A program made the position numbers and the translations under genes. Positions 1-6,950 of a DNA stretch of 13,133 nucleotides are shown here, piece by piece. Source of the DNA: Thoreauomyces humboldtii. Lineage: Eukaryota; Chytridiomycota; Chytridiomycetes; Spizellomycetales; Powellomycetaceae. Position 1 is the first letter of the stretch; every line of letters starts with the position of its first letter. The notes beneath the pieces are model-generated. The model made no database searches. It was not told where the DNA came from and saw only the letters and a list, made by a program, of their open reading frames with translations. Location of the stretch: positions 1-13,133 of the forward strand of contig JADGJA010000653.1 in assembly GCA_027596035.1 (NCBI GenBank), written 5' to 3'.

Positions 1-2
1 CC

Positions 3-1508
3 CCCACAACCATCTCAGCCCCAGAGGATCGATATCATTCAGGACTCTCGCGCCGTCTTCTCTCAAGTCAAGAGGTCATTGAGCTGTTCCGAGCCCCACG
101 CGATGGGACTGCTTCGTGTGCACCAACGTCCGAGTATCACATGAAAGGCCGTGTGCCTCCCGCACTGCCAGTCTTTCTCTGGACGAAACAGAAACCTCTC
201 TACGAACCCAAAGTCTCAAAGCAGCCGTCTACCCGCCGACCTACTCCACCGAAGCGTCCTGCCGTCGCTCAATCTCAGCTTTTCGCGCTCCCTCCCCCCT
301 CTGTCACCGCACCTTTGGCGTCCACTAGCGGCGATGTCTTTCTTCAACCACGAAGTCGCATCTTGGAGACCCAATCAATCAAACCGCAGCTTGAGGATTT
401 CTCGCCACCGCCTTCTTATGGGGGTCCCCAGGTGCATGCTCAGGCATGGCGATCTGCTATGACTCTTTACAGTCCGCCCCTCACTCCCTCGGCGTGTATG
501 TACGCGGCGGTCGTTAAACACTTTGCTGAAACCGGGGGCGTGTCGGTGGGCAGGCGACTTGCTCTTATTCAAGAGTTTGCGGACCACATGACAGATTCTG
601 GGGTACCGGACACTGGCGACGTTATGGCGCGAGCTCTTTTGCATGCATACAGCAAGCTGGGGTTCTATTCCCGCCACTTTGGCATCGTAGCCGGGATGGA
701 ACGACGACTCGAGGCTGCTGAACTGGCAGGCTGCATTATTGCAGGCTTCGAGCAAGGCGATACCGAAAGCGTCATGGGGATCGTTCGGAAAACCAGAAAG
801 TACGGATCTGTCGGAGCGACGACGGTCCGGGACGCCTGGACACGCGCCTTGCGAGTTAAGCCTCGCATCCGCAGAGGACCTCCCGCCTCTTTGCCTCCCC
901 TGCCCGGCGATGTTCAGAAGTGGAACGCAGTATCTACCACGCGCCTTCCGCGGGCTGTCCCTCAGCACGCTCACAATGCTAGGGTGCATCGGTTCTGTGA
1001 CGATATATACCCTGGCGAGATGCGCCAGACGGGATGGATAGACCCAACCTTGGACGAACTGCTCGTTAAAACGGACACGACGGAGGCTCGCCGATTTCTG
1101 AAGCTGCTCGATCGCCTTGACATTCACTGCTCGGTCGAGACGATCGAGAGGTGTCGGGTCGTCCTGATGACGGGAACGGACGACGAAACGGTAAACGCAA
1201 CGAAAAATGTCCTAGACCGTCTCGCATTGCCTCCGTTTCCTGCACGCCTCTCGAGGCATCTCGAGCGACTCGTGGTCCGCGGGGACGATGCTGGCATCGC
1301 CAAAGCCTTATCCGAAGAGGTTCCCCCGGGGCGGCGTGCAGACAACGAGACTACGGCACGGAGGATGGTTGCCCTCATTGAATATTTGGAGAGGAGCGGG
1401 ACCGAGAACGCCGCGACAGCCGTCGAAGGGGTATATACACACCTTAGGCATGTCGACAAGGATTTGGAGGATGCTGTTAACGAGCTGCTGATGCGGGCCG
1501 GTCGATGA
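3..1508 (+). CDS. Probable mitochondrial PPR-like helical protein, possibly 5'-partial
   Basis: I do not recognise the family. The frame is open from base 3 to the TGA at 1506-1508. The first Met inside the window is at 141 (455 residues from there), but the 46 codons before it also read as plausible protein (including SRRLLSSQEVIELF), so the true start may lie upstream, beyond the left edge or behind an intron. From Met141 the first 100 residues are rich in Pro, Arg and Ser with few acidic residues, as in mitochondrial presequences. The rest is helical. Residues about 160-190 (ALLHAYSKLGFYSRHF) and 193-225 (LAGCIIAGFEQGDTES) resemble degenerate pentatricopeptide helix pairs, and residues 300-345 and 400-450 are further amphipathic helices. 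No catalytic motif is visible. RNA binding in mitochondria is an inference from the repeat-like pattern only. An ordinary fungal hypothetical protein is equally possible. Confidence 0.72.
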   Translation, partial: PTTISAPEDRYHSGLSRRLLSSQEVIELFRAPRDGTASCAPTSEYHMKGRVPPALPVFLWTKQKPLYEPKVSKQPSTRRPTPPKRPAVAQSQLFALPPPSVTAPLASTSGDVFLQPRSRILETQSIKPQLEDFSPPPSYGGPQVHAQAWRSAMTLYSPPLTPSACMYAAVVKHFAETGGVSVGRRLALIQEFADHMTDSGVPDTGDVMARALLHAYSKLGFYSRHFGIVAGMERRLEAAELAGCIIAGFEQGDTESVMGIVRKTRKYGSVGATTVRDAWTRALRVKPRIRRGPPASLPPLPGDVQKWNAVSTTRLPRAVPQHAHNARVHRFCDDIYPGEMRQTGWIDPTLDELLVKTDTTEARRFLKLLDRLDIHCSVETIERCRVVLMTGTDDETVNATKNVLDRLALPPFPARLSRHLERLVVRGDDAGIAKALSEEVPPGRRADNETTARRMVALIEYLERSGTENAATAVEGVYTHLRHVDKDLEDAVNELLMRAGR

Positions 1509-1995
1509 CACGTCGTATAGCCAAAAGTACACATAGACCACACTGTACATGTTCCCCATTTTCATACAGTACACCGTAACGAGTTCCTTTCGGATAACCT
1601 GCAACATATGATACTGTCATCCCTCGCTCGTACCCGAAGCCTCCAGAGCCTCTCCTTTGCACGCGACCATGGGTCTGATTCCGGCGTGTCGGTTTGTTCC
1701 CGCTTCCTTTTGGGCAGCTGGGGCCAGGGTTTCTTTCCCTTGCAGCAGGCGGGACAAATGAAAAAGCGCGACGCAAACACCACCGCCGCCAACCCCCACT
1801 TTCTTCCCCGCCTCGCACCGCACCATCAAATCCTTTCCCTCGCAGTTGCGCATCCTCCCGTCCGGCAGTCTGGGCATTACGCCGTCGTCGAGTACAGGTG
1901 TATCTGGGTCCGTATCGCCGCCGGTGACCTGACGGCCCATCATCGTCGCTTTCCCCGCTATTCGCCCTCGTCCCTTGGCGGCTCGCATCCGTCAC
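1509..1995. other. Intergenic: 3' end of gene 1 and AUR1 promoter/leader
   Basis: This 487 bp gap holds the 3' flank of the first gene and the upstream region of AUR1. From about 1780 to 1990 the plus strand is pyrimidine-rich (C and T runs), as expected for a fungal promoter or leader. An upstream ATG at 1758 opens a frame that does not join the AUR1 frame and has low-complexity content. Frames before 1990 contain no hydrophobic segments that could supply the missing N-terminal membrane helices of AUR1. No RNA gene was recognised. Confidence 0.5.
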
Positions 1996-3199
1996 ATGCC
2001 TGCGCCAACATACCTGCGAAAGCTGTGCTTTCTCCGACCTCGCGGATGTTTCCACTCGACCGACGGCGTCTGTTCTCCTCTGTGCCGCTTTCTCAAGCAG
2101 GCAATTCTCGCCGCACTGCCAATAGCAATATGGCTGGTACTGTTCACCTGCGCCCAGTTCATCCCATCCTCGTGGCGGCCGGTCATATCGGTCGATGTCC
2201 TTCCAGCTCTTGACGAGCTTCTCTTCGACAACTCTCTCGGCCTTCTCTCGTTCTGCTTCATCCTCGTCGCAAGTGGATGGCTTGTCTCGGGATCACACCT
2301 CTCGACGCTTCTCGTCTTCATACCGCTTGTTCTGCGAGGCCTGAGGGATCTTGCCGCCGTCACGTCTACCGCTGGCGACGTCCTCGCCTTCATTCCTTAC
2401 GGGTTTCTGCATTACATTTCTCCAGCAATCTTCGTCCTCTGGTTATGGTATCACGCTGGAGTCAAGACCGCCATCGTTTTCGCCCAGGCGTTTGGGGTAC
2501 AAAACATTCTGGGTGTAGTGACGCAAGTCCTTTGCCCAACGGCAGCCCCATGTACGTAACTCGGCCTCATGGTCTACTGCCCGTCGCTCGATGCATCATT
2601 CTGACAGGGCACTTCTCCCCGCAGGGTACAACGATTTGTACGGCTTCGCACCTGCCAACTATACCATGCCCGGGAATCCTGGCGGCCTCGCGCGCGTAGA
2701 TAAACTCTTCGGCACACACATGTACAGCAACGCATTCAACAACTCTCCGCTCGTCTTTGGCGCCATGCCATCGCTCCACTCTGGCTTCGCCGTCCTGATC
2801 ATGATCTTTGCCATGCACTTTTCCCGCCGGCTCGGGTCTGTGTTCATGTTCTACGTATGTTGGCAGTGGTGGGCGACCATGTACCTTCGTCACCACTACA
2901 TGGCGGACCTTGTCGTTGGGGCGCTTTACTCTACGGTCATCTACATGTTCTCGAGACGTCACCTCGCCCGAGCCTCCAGTCTCGGATGGGTTCACTCGTC
3001 AGGCAGCGAGTACAAGCTTCTCGACGTTGTGGTCCTGGACGATGTCAACATGCTCTCATCGGGCAAGAGCGAATGCAGCGTCCGCGAGCAGTCGGGAATG
3101 TGGAACGAGGCCATCCTCAAGAGCCGACGGACTGGCGAGCGGGACTCGCTGTCCATGGTCGTGCCTATGGAAAGTGTTCTGGTCGAAGACGGGCAATGA
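1996..3199 (+). CDS. AUR1: Inositol phosphorylceramide synthase catalytic subunit (AUR1/IPC synthase, PAP2 fold)
   Basis: Exons are 1996-2551 and 2625-3199 (376 residues). Splicing creates Trp186 from T|GG and restores the family block TAAPWYNDLYG. The enzyme transfers phosphoinositol from phosphatidylinositol to ceramide in the Golgi. Family hallmarks are GGLARVDKL (205-213), PSLHSG (234-239, His237) and HHYMAD (275-280, His276 and Asp280); these match the catalytic His-His-Asp of yeast Aur1. Several membrane helices lie between residues 37 and 295, followed by a polar cytosolic tail. The protein is a little shorter than yeast Aur1 (401 residues). The start at 1996 is the first in-frame ATG after a stop at 1930-1932, but it leaves out the first two helices of the yeast protein, and a pyrimidine-rich AG at 2100 could be a 3' splice site, so the N-terminus is uncertain. 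Residues 83-117 are a hydrophobic insertion relative to yeast. Family assignment is very secure. Confidence 0.93.
2552..2624 (+). other. AUR1 intron (73 nt)
   Basis: The donor is GTACGT at 2552. A branch-site-like CTGAC lies at 2601-2605, about 20 nt before the acceptor GCAG at 2621-2624. It is a phase-1 intron that splits a Trp codon. Without removal the frame meets TAA at 2557. Removal joins two halves of a conserved family motif, which is strong evidence for these exact boundaries. Confidence 0.93.
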
Positions 3200-4442
3200 T
3201 GCGCGTCCCCACACGCTCACGCTCTATTCAGCCTCGGGCTCCCAACCAGCCCCTGCTTCCAGACTGGATCGGCTCGCATGCTCGTTTTGCCTCGAGCCTC
3301 GAGTCTCGTTAGCGGCATAAATCTCCTATATTCCCACGGACGCTCATTGGCCTGTCGGCCGATTGTAAGGACACCTGCGCACACATCCCCTCTCGCCTTT
3401 TTGACTCGCTCTTTTTTTTTCCTTTTATAATATGCGGCTCTGTCCCGGACTTGGCGTTTAATTCTATGGCCCAGTTGACTAAGGGCGTTTGCAAATTAGA
3501 CAGGCTTGAACGACGAGCAGCGGAGTTTAGAGAAAACCCGTACACAAGCGCAAAGGCGCTTGAAGCTTCATCGTCATGCGGTCACGAGTGACGATGGCTT
3601 CCCGCCATCACTTGGCCCATGCGAAATCCTCGGATCTGCCCGGCATGACAAACAAAAGCTGGATCGGGTCCCCCGAAACCCCTTCAGTCCTGCGGCACGC
3701 CCCGAGTCAAATATCAAAGCGTCCCGCCACAAGCGGGAACATGTTTCCCGCCCAAACAGAGGTGTCTTTGTCACGGATCCGTATAGCCTGAAGAGCGCAG
3801 CAGACTTTCTGGAAATAAGCCTGCAGCTCGCTTTAACGATACTCGATCCACCGATAAGGCTGGCTGTCACGCGAGGGAAAGTAGCGTCGGACAGCCGCTG
3901 ACTGCAGAACCAATTTCAATCATGTCGGTCAGGAAATGGAAAGATAGGTGAACGACATCATCATAGTTTACCCGAACTAATCTGAAGTTGCGACAGCTTC
4001 TCGCTCCAAGGACTCTGTGGTGAGAGGTGAGAGTTTGAAGCCGCAAGCTGCCGGGGGGCGGCCAGTTCAAAATTTGACAGACAACTCGCTGGCGGGTGCC
4101 AGCCATTGATTGTCCGGGCCCGTCCTCATGCTAGAAAGGGCTGTAGGGGAGCAGACTTGCAAGGCCATACTTGTCTTCTGAACGCCAGATCAGATATGTT
4201 GCATACGTTTGCAGTATGCCCGTTTTTTGGAGAACAACGGGAGAAGATGTCAGTATCTGTGCGACGCTTTACCGTTTAACTGCCTCAAACCCACAAGGCT
4301 CGCAGCAAAGCGCTGCCAGGTGAATGCTTCGCAGACTCTATCCCCAGCACCGGAAATGCTATCTCAAAGACGTCGTGAAAGCACTCTGCGTGCTTGTCAT
4401 GCTGATGACTCCTGCATCCTTGCGGGGTAAAGGCATATCGAT

Positions 4443-4453
4443 AGGGTCAGGGT
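4443..4453. promoter_or_regulatory. Possible HomolE-like element upstream of RPS11
   Basis: The sequence AGGGTCAGGGT, about 130 bp before the RPS11 ATG, is close to the inverted form of the fission-yeast HomolE box (ACCCTACCCT) found in ribosomal protein promoters, with one extra base between the halves. Resemblance and position are the only evidence. It could be chance. Confidence 0.25.
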
Positions 4454-4505
4454 TGGCCGTAGGTTGACTGCTTGTGCGACCGGCTCCCCAAGTCGACCCT
4501 CTGGC

Positions 4506-4560
4506 CCTTTTTTTCTTTCCCCCTTCGCCTTCCCCTGCCTCTTTCCCCCTCTTACATTCC
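4506..4560 (+). promoter_or_regulatory. Polypyrimidine tract at the RPS11 promoter/leader
   Basis: This stretch of about 55 nt is almost entirely C and T, starting with a T7 run, and ends 24 nt before the RPS11 ATG. Pyrimidine-rich tracts around the transcription start are typical of fungal ribosomal protein genes and recall the TOP leaders of animal ribosomal mRNAs. The transcription start itself cannot be seen from sequence. Confidence 0.55.
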
Positions 4561-4583
4561 CGAAGGGCTGCATCACATCAACC

Positions 4584-5607
4584 ATGGACATTCAGGTAGG
4601 AAGAGTCTGCAACGATCAGCCACCCCCACCGCATCCGCTCGCAACGACCAGCAGCAACGACTAGTATTTTTGAGATGACCGCTTTCGATCGAAAAACGGC
4701 AGCGGAAGGGCACAGAAGGGACTCACCCGACTCGCTCAATGGCAATGGCGAAGTTCTGCTCGGATTTACGGCGAAGTGGGTGGACGAGATAGCGATGCTC
4801 AGCATGGTCAGATGGCTTGGCTTCGGATAGGAGCTGCGGAAAAGGACTCGAGATGAATTCAAGTCTGGCAGTGTGAATGCTGCGGAAGGCAACGGACAGT
4901 ACGCAGGAGTCACACGAGTGACTTGAAGAGGGCGAGCTTATCAGGAGAACGGCCATGCTGTTTCGGGGGCACCCGAATTCGGCGCGAGGCAGGAACAAGG
5001 AGACAGGACGGGATTGTTTTGCGACCGAGCGCGGGTCGATCCGTGGGACAAGAGAGACTCATCGGTTCCTCTCCCCACCAAACCACAGATCCAGAAGGCT
5101 TTCCAGACGCAGGTCGGTATCTTCCAGAACCCCAAGGTTCTCGGCAAGAAGAAGACGACCGTCAAGCGATGGTACAAGGATGTCGGTCTTGGCTTCAAGA
5201 CCCCTCGTGAGGCCATCGAGGGCCACTACATCGACAAGAAGTGCCCCTTCACCTCCGACAAGGTGTCCATCCGCGGACGTATCCTCTCGGGACCCGTCGT
5301 GTCCGTTGGCAAGATGGAGCGCACCATCGTCATCCGTCGTGAGTACCTCCACTACATCTCCAAGTACAACCGATACGAGAAACGCCACAAGAACCTGTCG
5401 GCCCACATGAGCCCTTGCTTCATCGGTGTCGAGACCGGAGACGTTGTCACTGTCGGCCAGTGCAGGTAAGTCATACATACGTCTCCTCGGAACTTGCCGT
5501 TGGTTGACCCCTCTTTTCCCAGGCCTCTGTCCAAGACTGTCCGCTTCAACGTCCTCCGCGTCCAGAAGAAGATCATCAAAGGCGCCAAGTCCTTCTCCAA
5601 GTTCTAA
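4584..5607 (+). CDS. RPS11: 40S ribosomal protein S11 (uS17)
   Basis: The exons are 4584-4595 (coding only MDIQ), 5089-5465 and 5523-5607, giving 157 residues, the usual size for eukaryotic uS17. The protein binds 18S rRNA in the body of the small subunit. The sequence shows the eukaryotic N-terminal extension ([17 protein letters not shown]), [20 protein letters not shown] (residues 37-56), [20 protein letters not shown] (82-101) and the S17 signature [13 protein letters not shown] (121-133). The start sits in a good Kozak context (accATGG) and MDIQ matches the M(A)DIQ start of animal and other fungal homologues, which supports the 12-nt first exon. The gene is preceded by a pyrimidine-rich promoter and converges on the sterol isomerase gene, with 318 bp between stops. 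Identity is essentially certain. The least certain part is the donor at 4596 (GTAGGA). Confidence 0.97.
4596..5088 (+). other. RPS11 intron 1 (493 nt)
   Basis: The donor GTAGGA follows the fourth codon. The acceptor is ACCACAG ending at 5088, after a pyrimidine-rich stretch with a possible CTCAT branch near 5068. Phase is 0. A long intron right after the start codon is common in fungal ribosomal protein genes. It contains a perfect inverted repeat AGTCAC-ACGA-GTGACT (4908-4923) and a repeated GCTGCGGAA (about 4832 and 4880). I looked for an intronic C/D snoRNA: two GAGATGA strings resemble box C, but no CTGA box D is present. Confidence 0.88.
5466..5522 (+). other. RPS11 intron 2 (57 nt)
   Basis: The donor is GTAAGT, the likely branch site TTGAC is at 5504-5508, and the acceptor CCCAG ends at 5522 after a CT-rich tract. 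It splits the Arg130 codon (AG|G) inside the S17 signature. Splicing gives the expected [13 protein letters not shown]. Confidence 0.97.
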
Positions 5608-5925
5608 AGGCGCCCCATTTGTACCCGTCCACCCTTGTACAATAGAATTCATGCCCTGAAAGACTGGTTGTTCGATGGATTGTGACGATCGTTTTGTGTA
5701 CCGATTAGTTGCTACTCTTGACTTCGATCCCCCACGAACAACAAAACTCGTTTACAAGTAATACGGTTTCCCCCACACGCAGACCTAAAGATGGTAAGCA
5801 GCCGGAAAGCATCATTGAAGCCTATTGCTGCTTCAGCGGTGTGCCAAGGCACCGCTCGTAGGCGAGATGATGATATAAAGGACAATGGCATTCGACGGAA
5901 TCAGCGAAAACTCCCACTGTCCACT
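5608..5925. other. Convergent 3' region between RPS11 and the sterol isomerase gene
   Basis: The two genes end facing each other across 318 bp. The stretch should hold both 3' UTRs and poly(A) sites. I see no clear AATAAA, no RNA gene and no supported reading frame. Confidence 0.5.
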
Positions 5926-6682
5926 TCATAGCGTCTTCTTGCGACCCTTCCCGTGGGTAGCGGTGACCGCGGCCGTCATCCTCCGTCCGGCCGACAGCAT
6001 GACGCCGCTGGGGATGACGATCCAGGGAGCGTTCATGCCGACAAAGTAGAACCAGAAGTGGAAGGTGGTGGGTGAGCAGTGCGGGGAACCCTCGAACAGG
6101 GTGGTGGCGTAGTAGAGCACGTCGCCGTAGAGCTGACCGGTCGAGACGAGGAACTCGAAGATGGGCGACGCCGGAGAGTCGGTGAAGATGAGGTAGGCCG
6201 TGAGGAAGGATAGCGGTCCCCAGACGAACTGAACAAACCAAAAAAAAAAAAAACGAGATCAGATCTCTTAGGGACAAAGAGTGCCGTAACTCGCAGAAAA
6301 GGAAGGGAGCGCATACCGCAGTGACGCTTTCCATGATGACCACAAAAGAATCGTTGCTCATGTACCGCGAGTCACTCAGAGCGTACTCTTTCCACAGCTG
6401 AGCGAGGACATGGTCCTGCCCGGCGATCGCGGTGCTGTTCCAAGCAAAGTAACCTTCGAGGCCAAAGTGGATGAAGCCGCAGGTGACGAACCAGAGGAAG
6501 AGAAGACGGCGGGTTCGCGGGAGCTTCGTCGTCGAGACTGCCGTGTACGAGACCGCAAGGAGGACCGCGACGAAGGCGAAGAAGATGGCGAGGATGGTCA
6601 CGGTGGTCAGTGTTGGGGCCTTGTAGTGGGGGAGGTCTAGACCGGCGGGGTGATACGGATGAAGTGCTTTGAGGTCGACCAT
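5926..6682 (-). CDS. EBP-type 3-beta-hydroxysteroid Delta8-Delta7 isomerase (emopamil-binding protein family, EXPERA domain)
   Basis: On the minus strand exon 1 is 6682-6317 and exon 2 is 6228-5926, giving 222 residues (human EBP has 230). The family moves the sterol double bond from C8 to C7 in the ER membrane. Family features are HPYHPAGL near the start, CGFIHFGLEGYF (68-79, His72 and Glu76), LWKEYALSDSRY (96-107), IMESVTA before the splice (Glu118), GQLYGDVLYY (153-162) and WFYFVGMNAPWIVIP (181-195, with Asn188 and Trp191). The spaced His and Glu residues correspond to the catalytic residues of human EBP. Four or five membrane helices are evident. The C-terminus ends KKTL, an exact dilysine (KKXX) ER-retrieval signal. 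The start is the first in-frame ATG and has a strong Kozak context (accATGG). Most fungi are known for the unrelated ERG2 isomerase, so substrate specificity is inferred from the family. Related EBP-like proteins with other roles remain possible. Confidence 0.94.
6229..6316 (-). other. Intron of the EBP-type gene (88 nt), with a 14-nt homopolymer
   Basis: On the minus strand the donor is GTATGC (from 6316), the branch-like CTGAT is at 6262-6258, and the acceptor TTCAG ends at 6229. Phase is 0, between Ala122 and Phe123, and restores the family string VTAFVWGPLSF. Between branch and acceptor the minus strand has a run of 14 T (6253-6240), serving as the polypyrimidine tract. The branch site lies inside an inverted repeat, GAGATC-A-GATCTC (6255-6267). 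Confidence 0.95.
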
Positions 6683-6950
6683 GGTGTTCCTAGTCTGGAA
6701 GCCAATCGCAGCAGGCGACGAGTAAAGATAGCGAGCGTTGATGGAGTGGAGGATGTTGCGACATGGTTCAGCGGTCCGACGACGGGAAGGAAGGGCGCAG
6801 GTGGGGCCATCCGCGCTCACCTAGGCGCTCACCGTCCGCTTGTGTCCGAAAGCGTCCGAAATCCACCGTTCTCGCGGGACTCCCGTTTCGACTAATCTGG
6901 TTTCCTGGGTCCTCCTCCGTTCCTCCAAGTCAGCCTGACCGTCCTCAGAC
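6683..6950. promoter_or_regulatory. Divergent promoter of the EBP-type gene and dynactin p25
   Basis: The 268 bp separate two head-to-head start codons, so both genes must draw on this sequence. It holds two copies of GCGCTCACC (6813-6821 and 6825-6833), followed directly by three copies of GTCCG spaced exactly 10 bp apart (6834, 6844, 6854). The last two extend to GTCCGAAA. No TATA box is clear. Confidence 0.7.
6813..6861. repeat. Ordered direct repeats in the divergent promoter
   Basis: Two GCGCTCACC units with a 12 bp period are followed by three GTCCG units with a 10 bp period, close to one helical turn. They lie about 90-138 bp before the p25 ATG and about 131-179 bp before the ATG of the EBP-type gene. 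They could be transcription factor sites. No factor is identified. Confidence 0.6.

Larger units (their letters stand above)
3200..4583. other. 1.4 kb intergenic gap, no convincing gene; several short inverted repeats
   Basis: After the AUR1 stop there is a T9 run and AT-rich stretch (about 3412-3432), then about 1 kb with no ATG-initiated frame of coding character on either strand. I searched by eye for tRNA A/B boxes, 5S rRNA and spliceosomal RNA signatures and found none. Short perfect inverted repeats are present: CAAGCGC/GCGCTTG (3545-3562, loop 4), palindrome TGAAGCTTCA (3561-3570), GTCAC/GTGAC (3581-3592), GATGGC/GCCATC (3593-3609, loop 5), GCGGGAA/TTCCCGC (3733-3751, loop 5), GGCTGTC/GACAGCC (3862-3896), GCTGGC/GCCAGC (4088-4103, loop 4) and GCATAC/GTATGC (4201-4219). 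The last 150 bp is the RPS11 promoter. Confidence 0.5.

Noticed and set aside
1608..2213. A 201-codon plus-strand frame overlapping the AUR1 start
   Set aside because: It runs through the promoter and into the first AUR1 exon in the wrong frame, with low-complexity content and no membrane segments. The AUR1 frame is conserved.
2273..2345. A 73-nt in-exon intron in AUR1 (GTGGAT...CTGAG) that would explain the insertion
   Set aside because: The donor is poor, and removing it does not restore the downstream frame. The insertion is kept as coding until transcript data say otherwise.
3506..3901. A 131-codon frame in the gap between AUR1 and RPS11
   Set aside because: It contains no ATG, beginning only at a TTG. 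The composition is not protein-like and it has no recognisable motif.
4062..4082. AGTTCAAAATTTG, a partial match to a tRNA B box
   Set aside because: The last consensus position fails, and no A box or cloverleaf could be assembled upstream.
4673..4856. Possible C/D snoRNA in RPS11 intron 1
   Set aside because: Two GAGATGA strings resemble box C with one mismatch each, but there is no CTGA box D in the intron.
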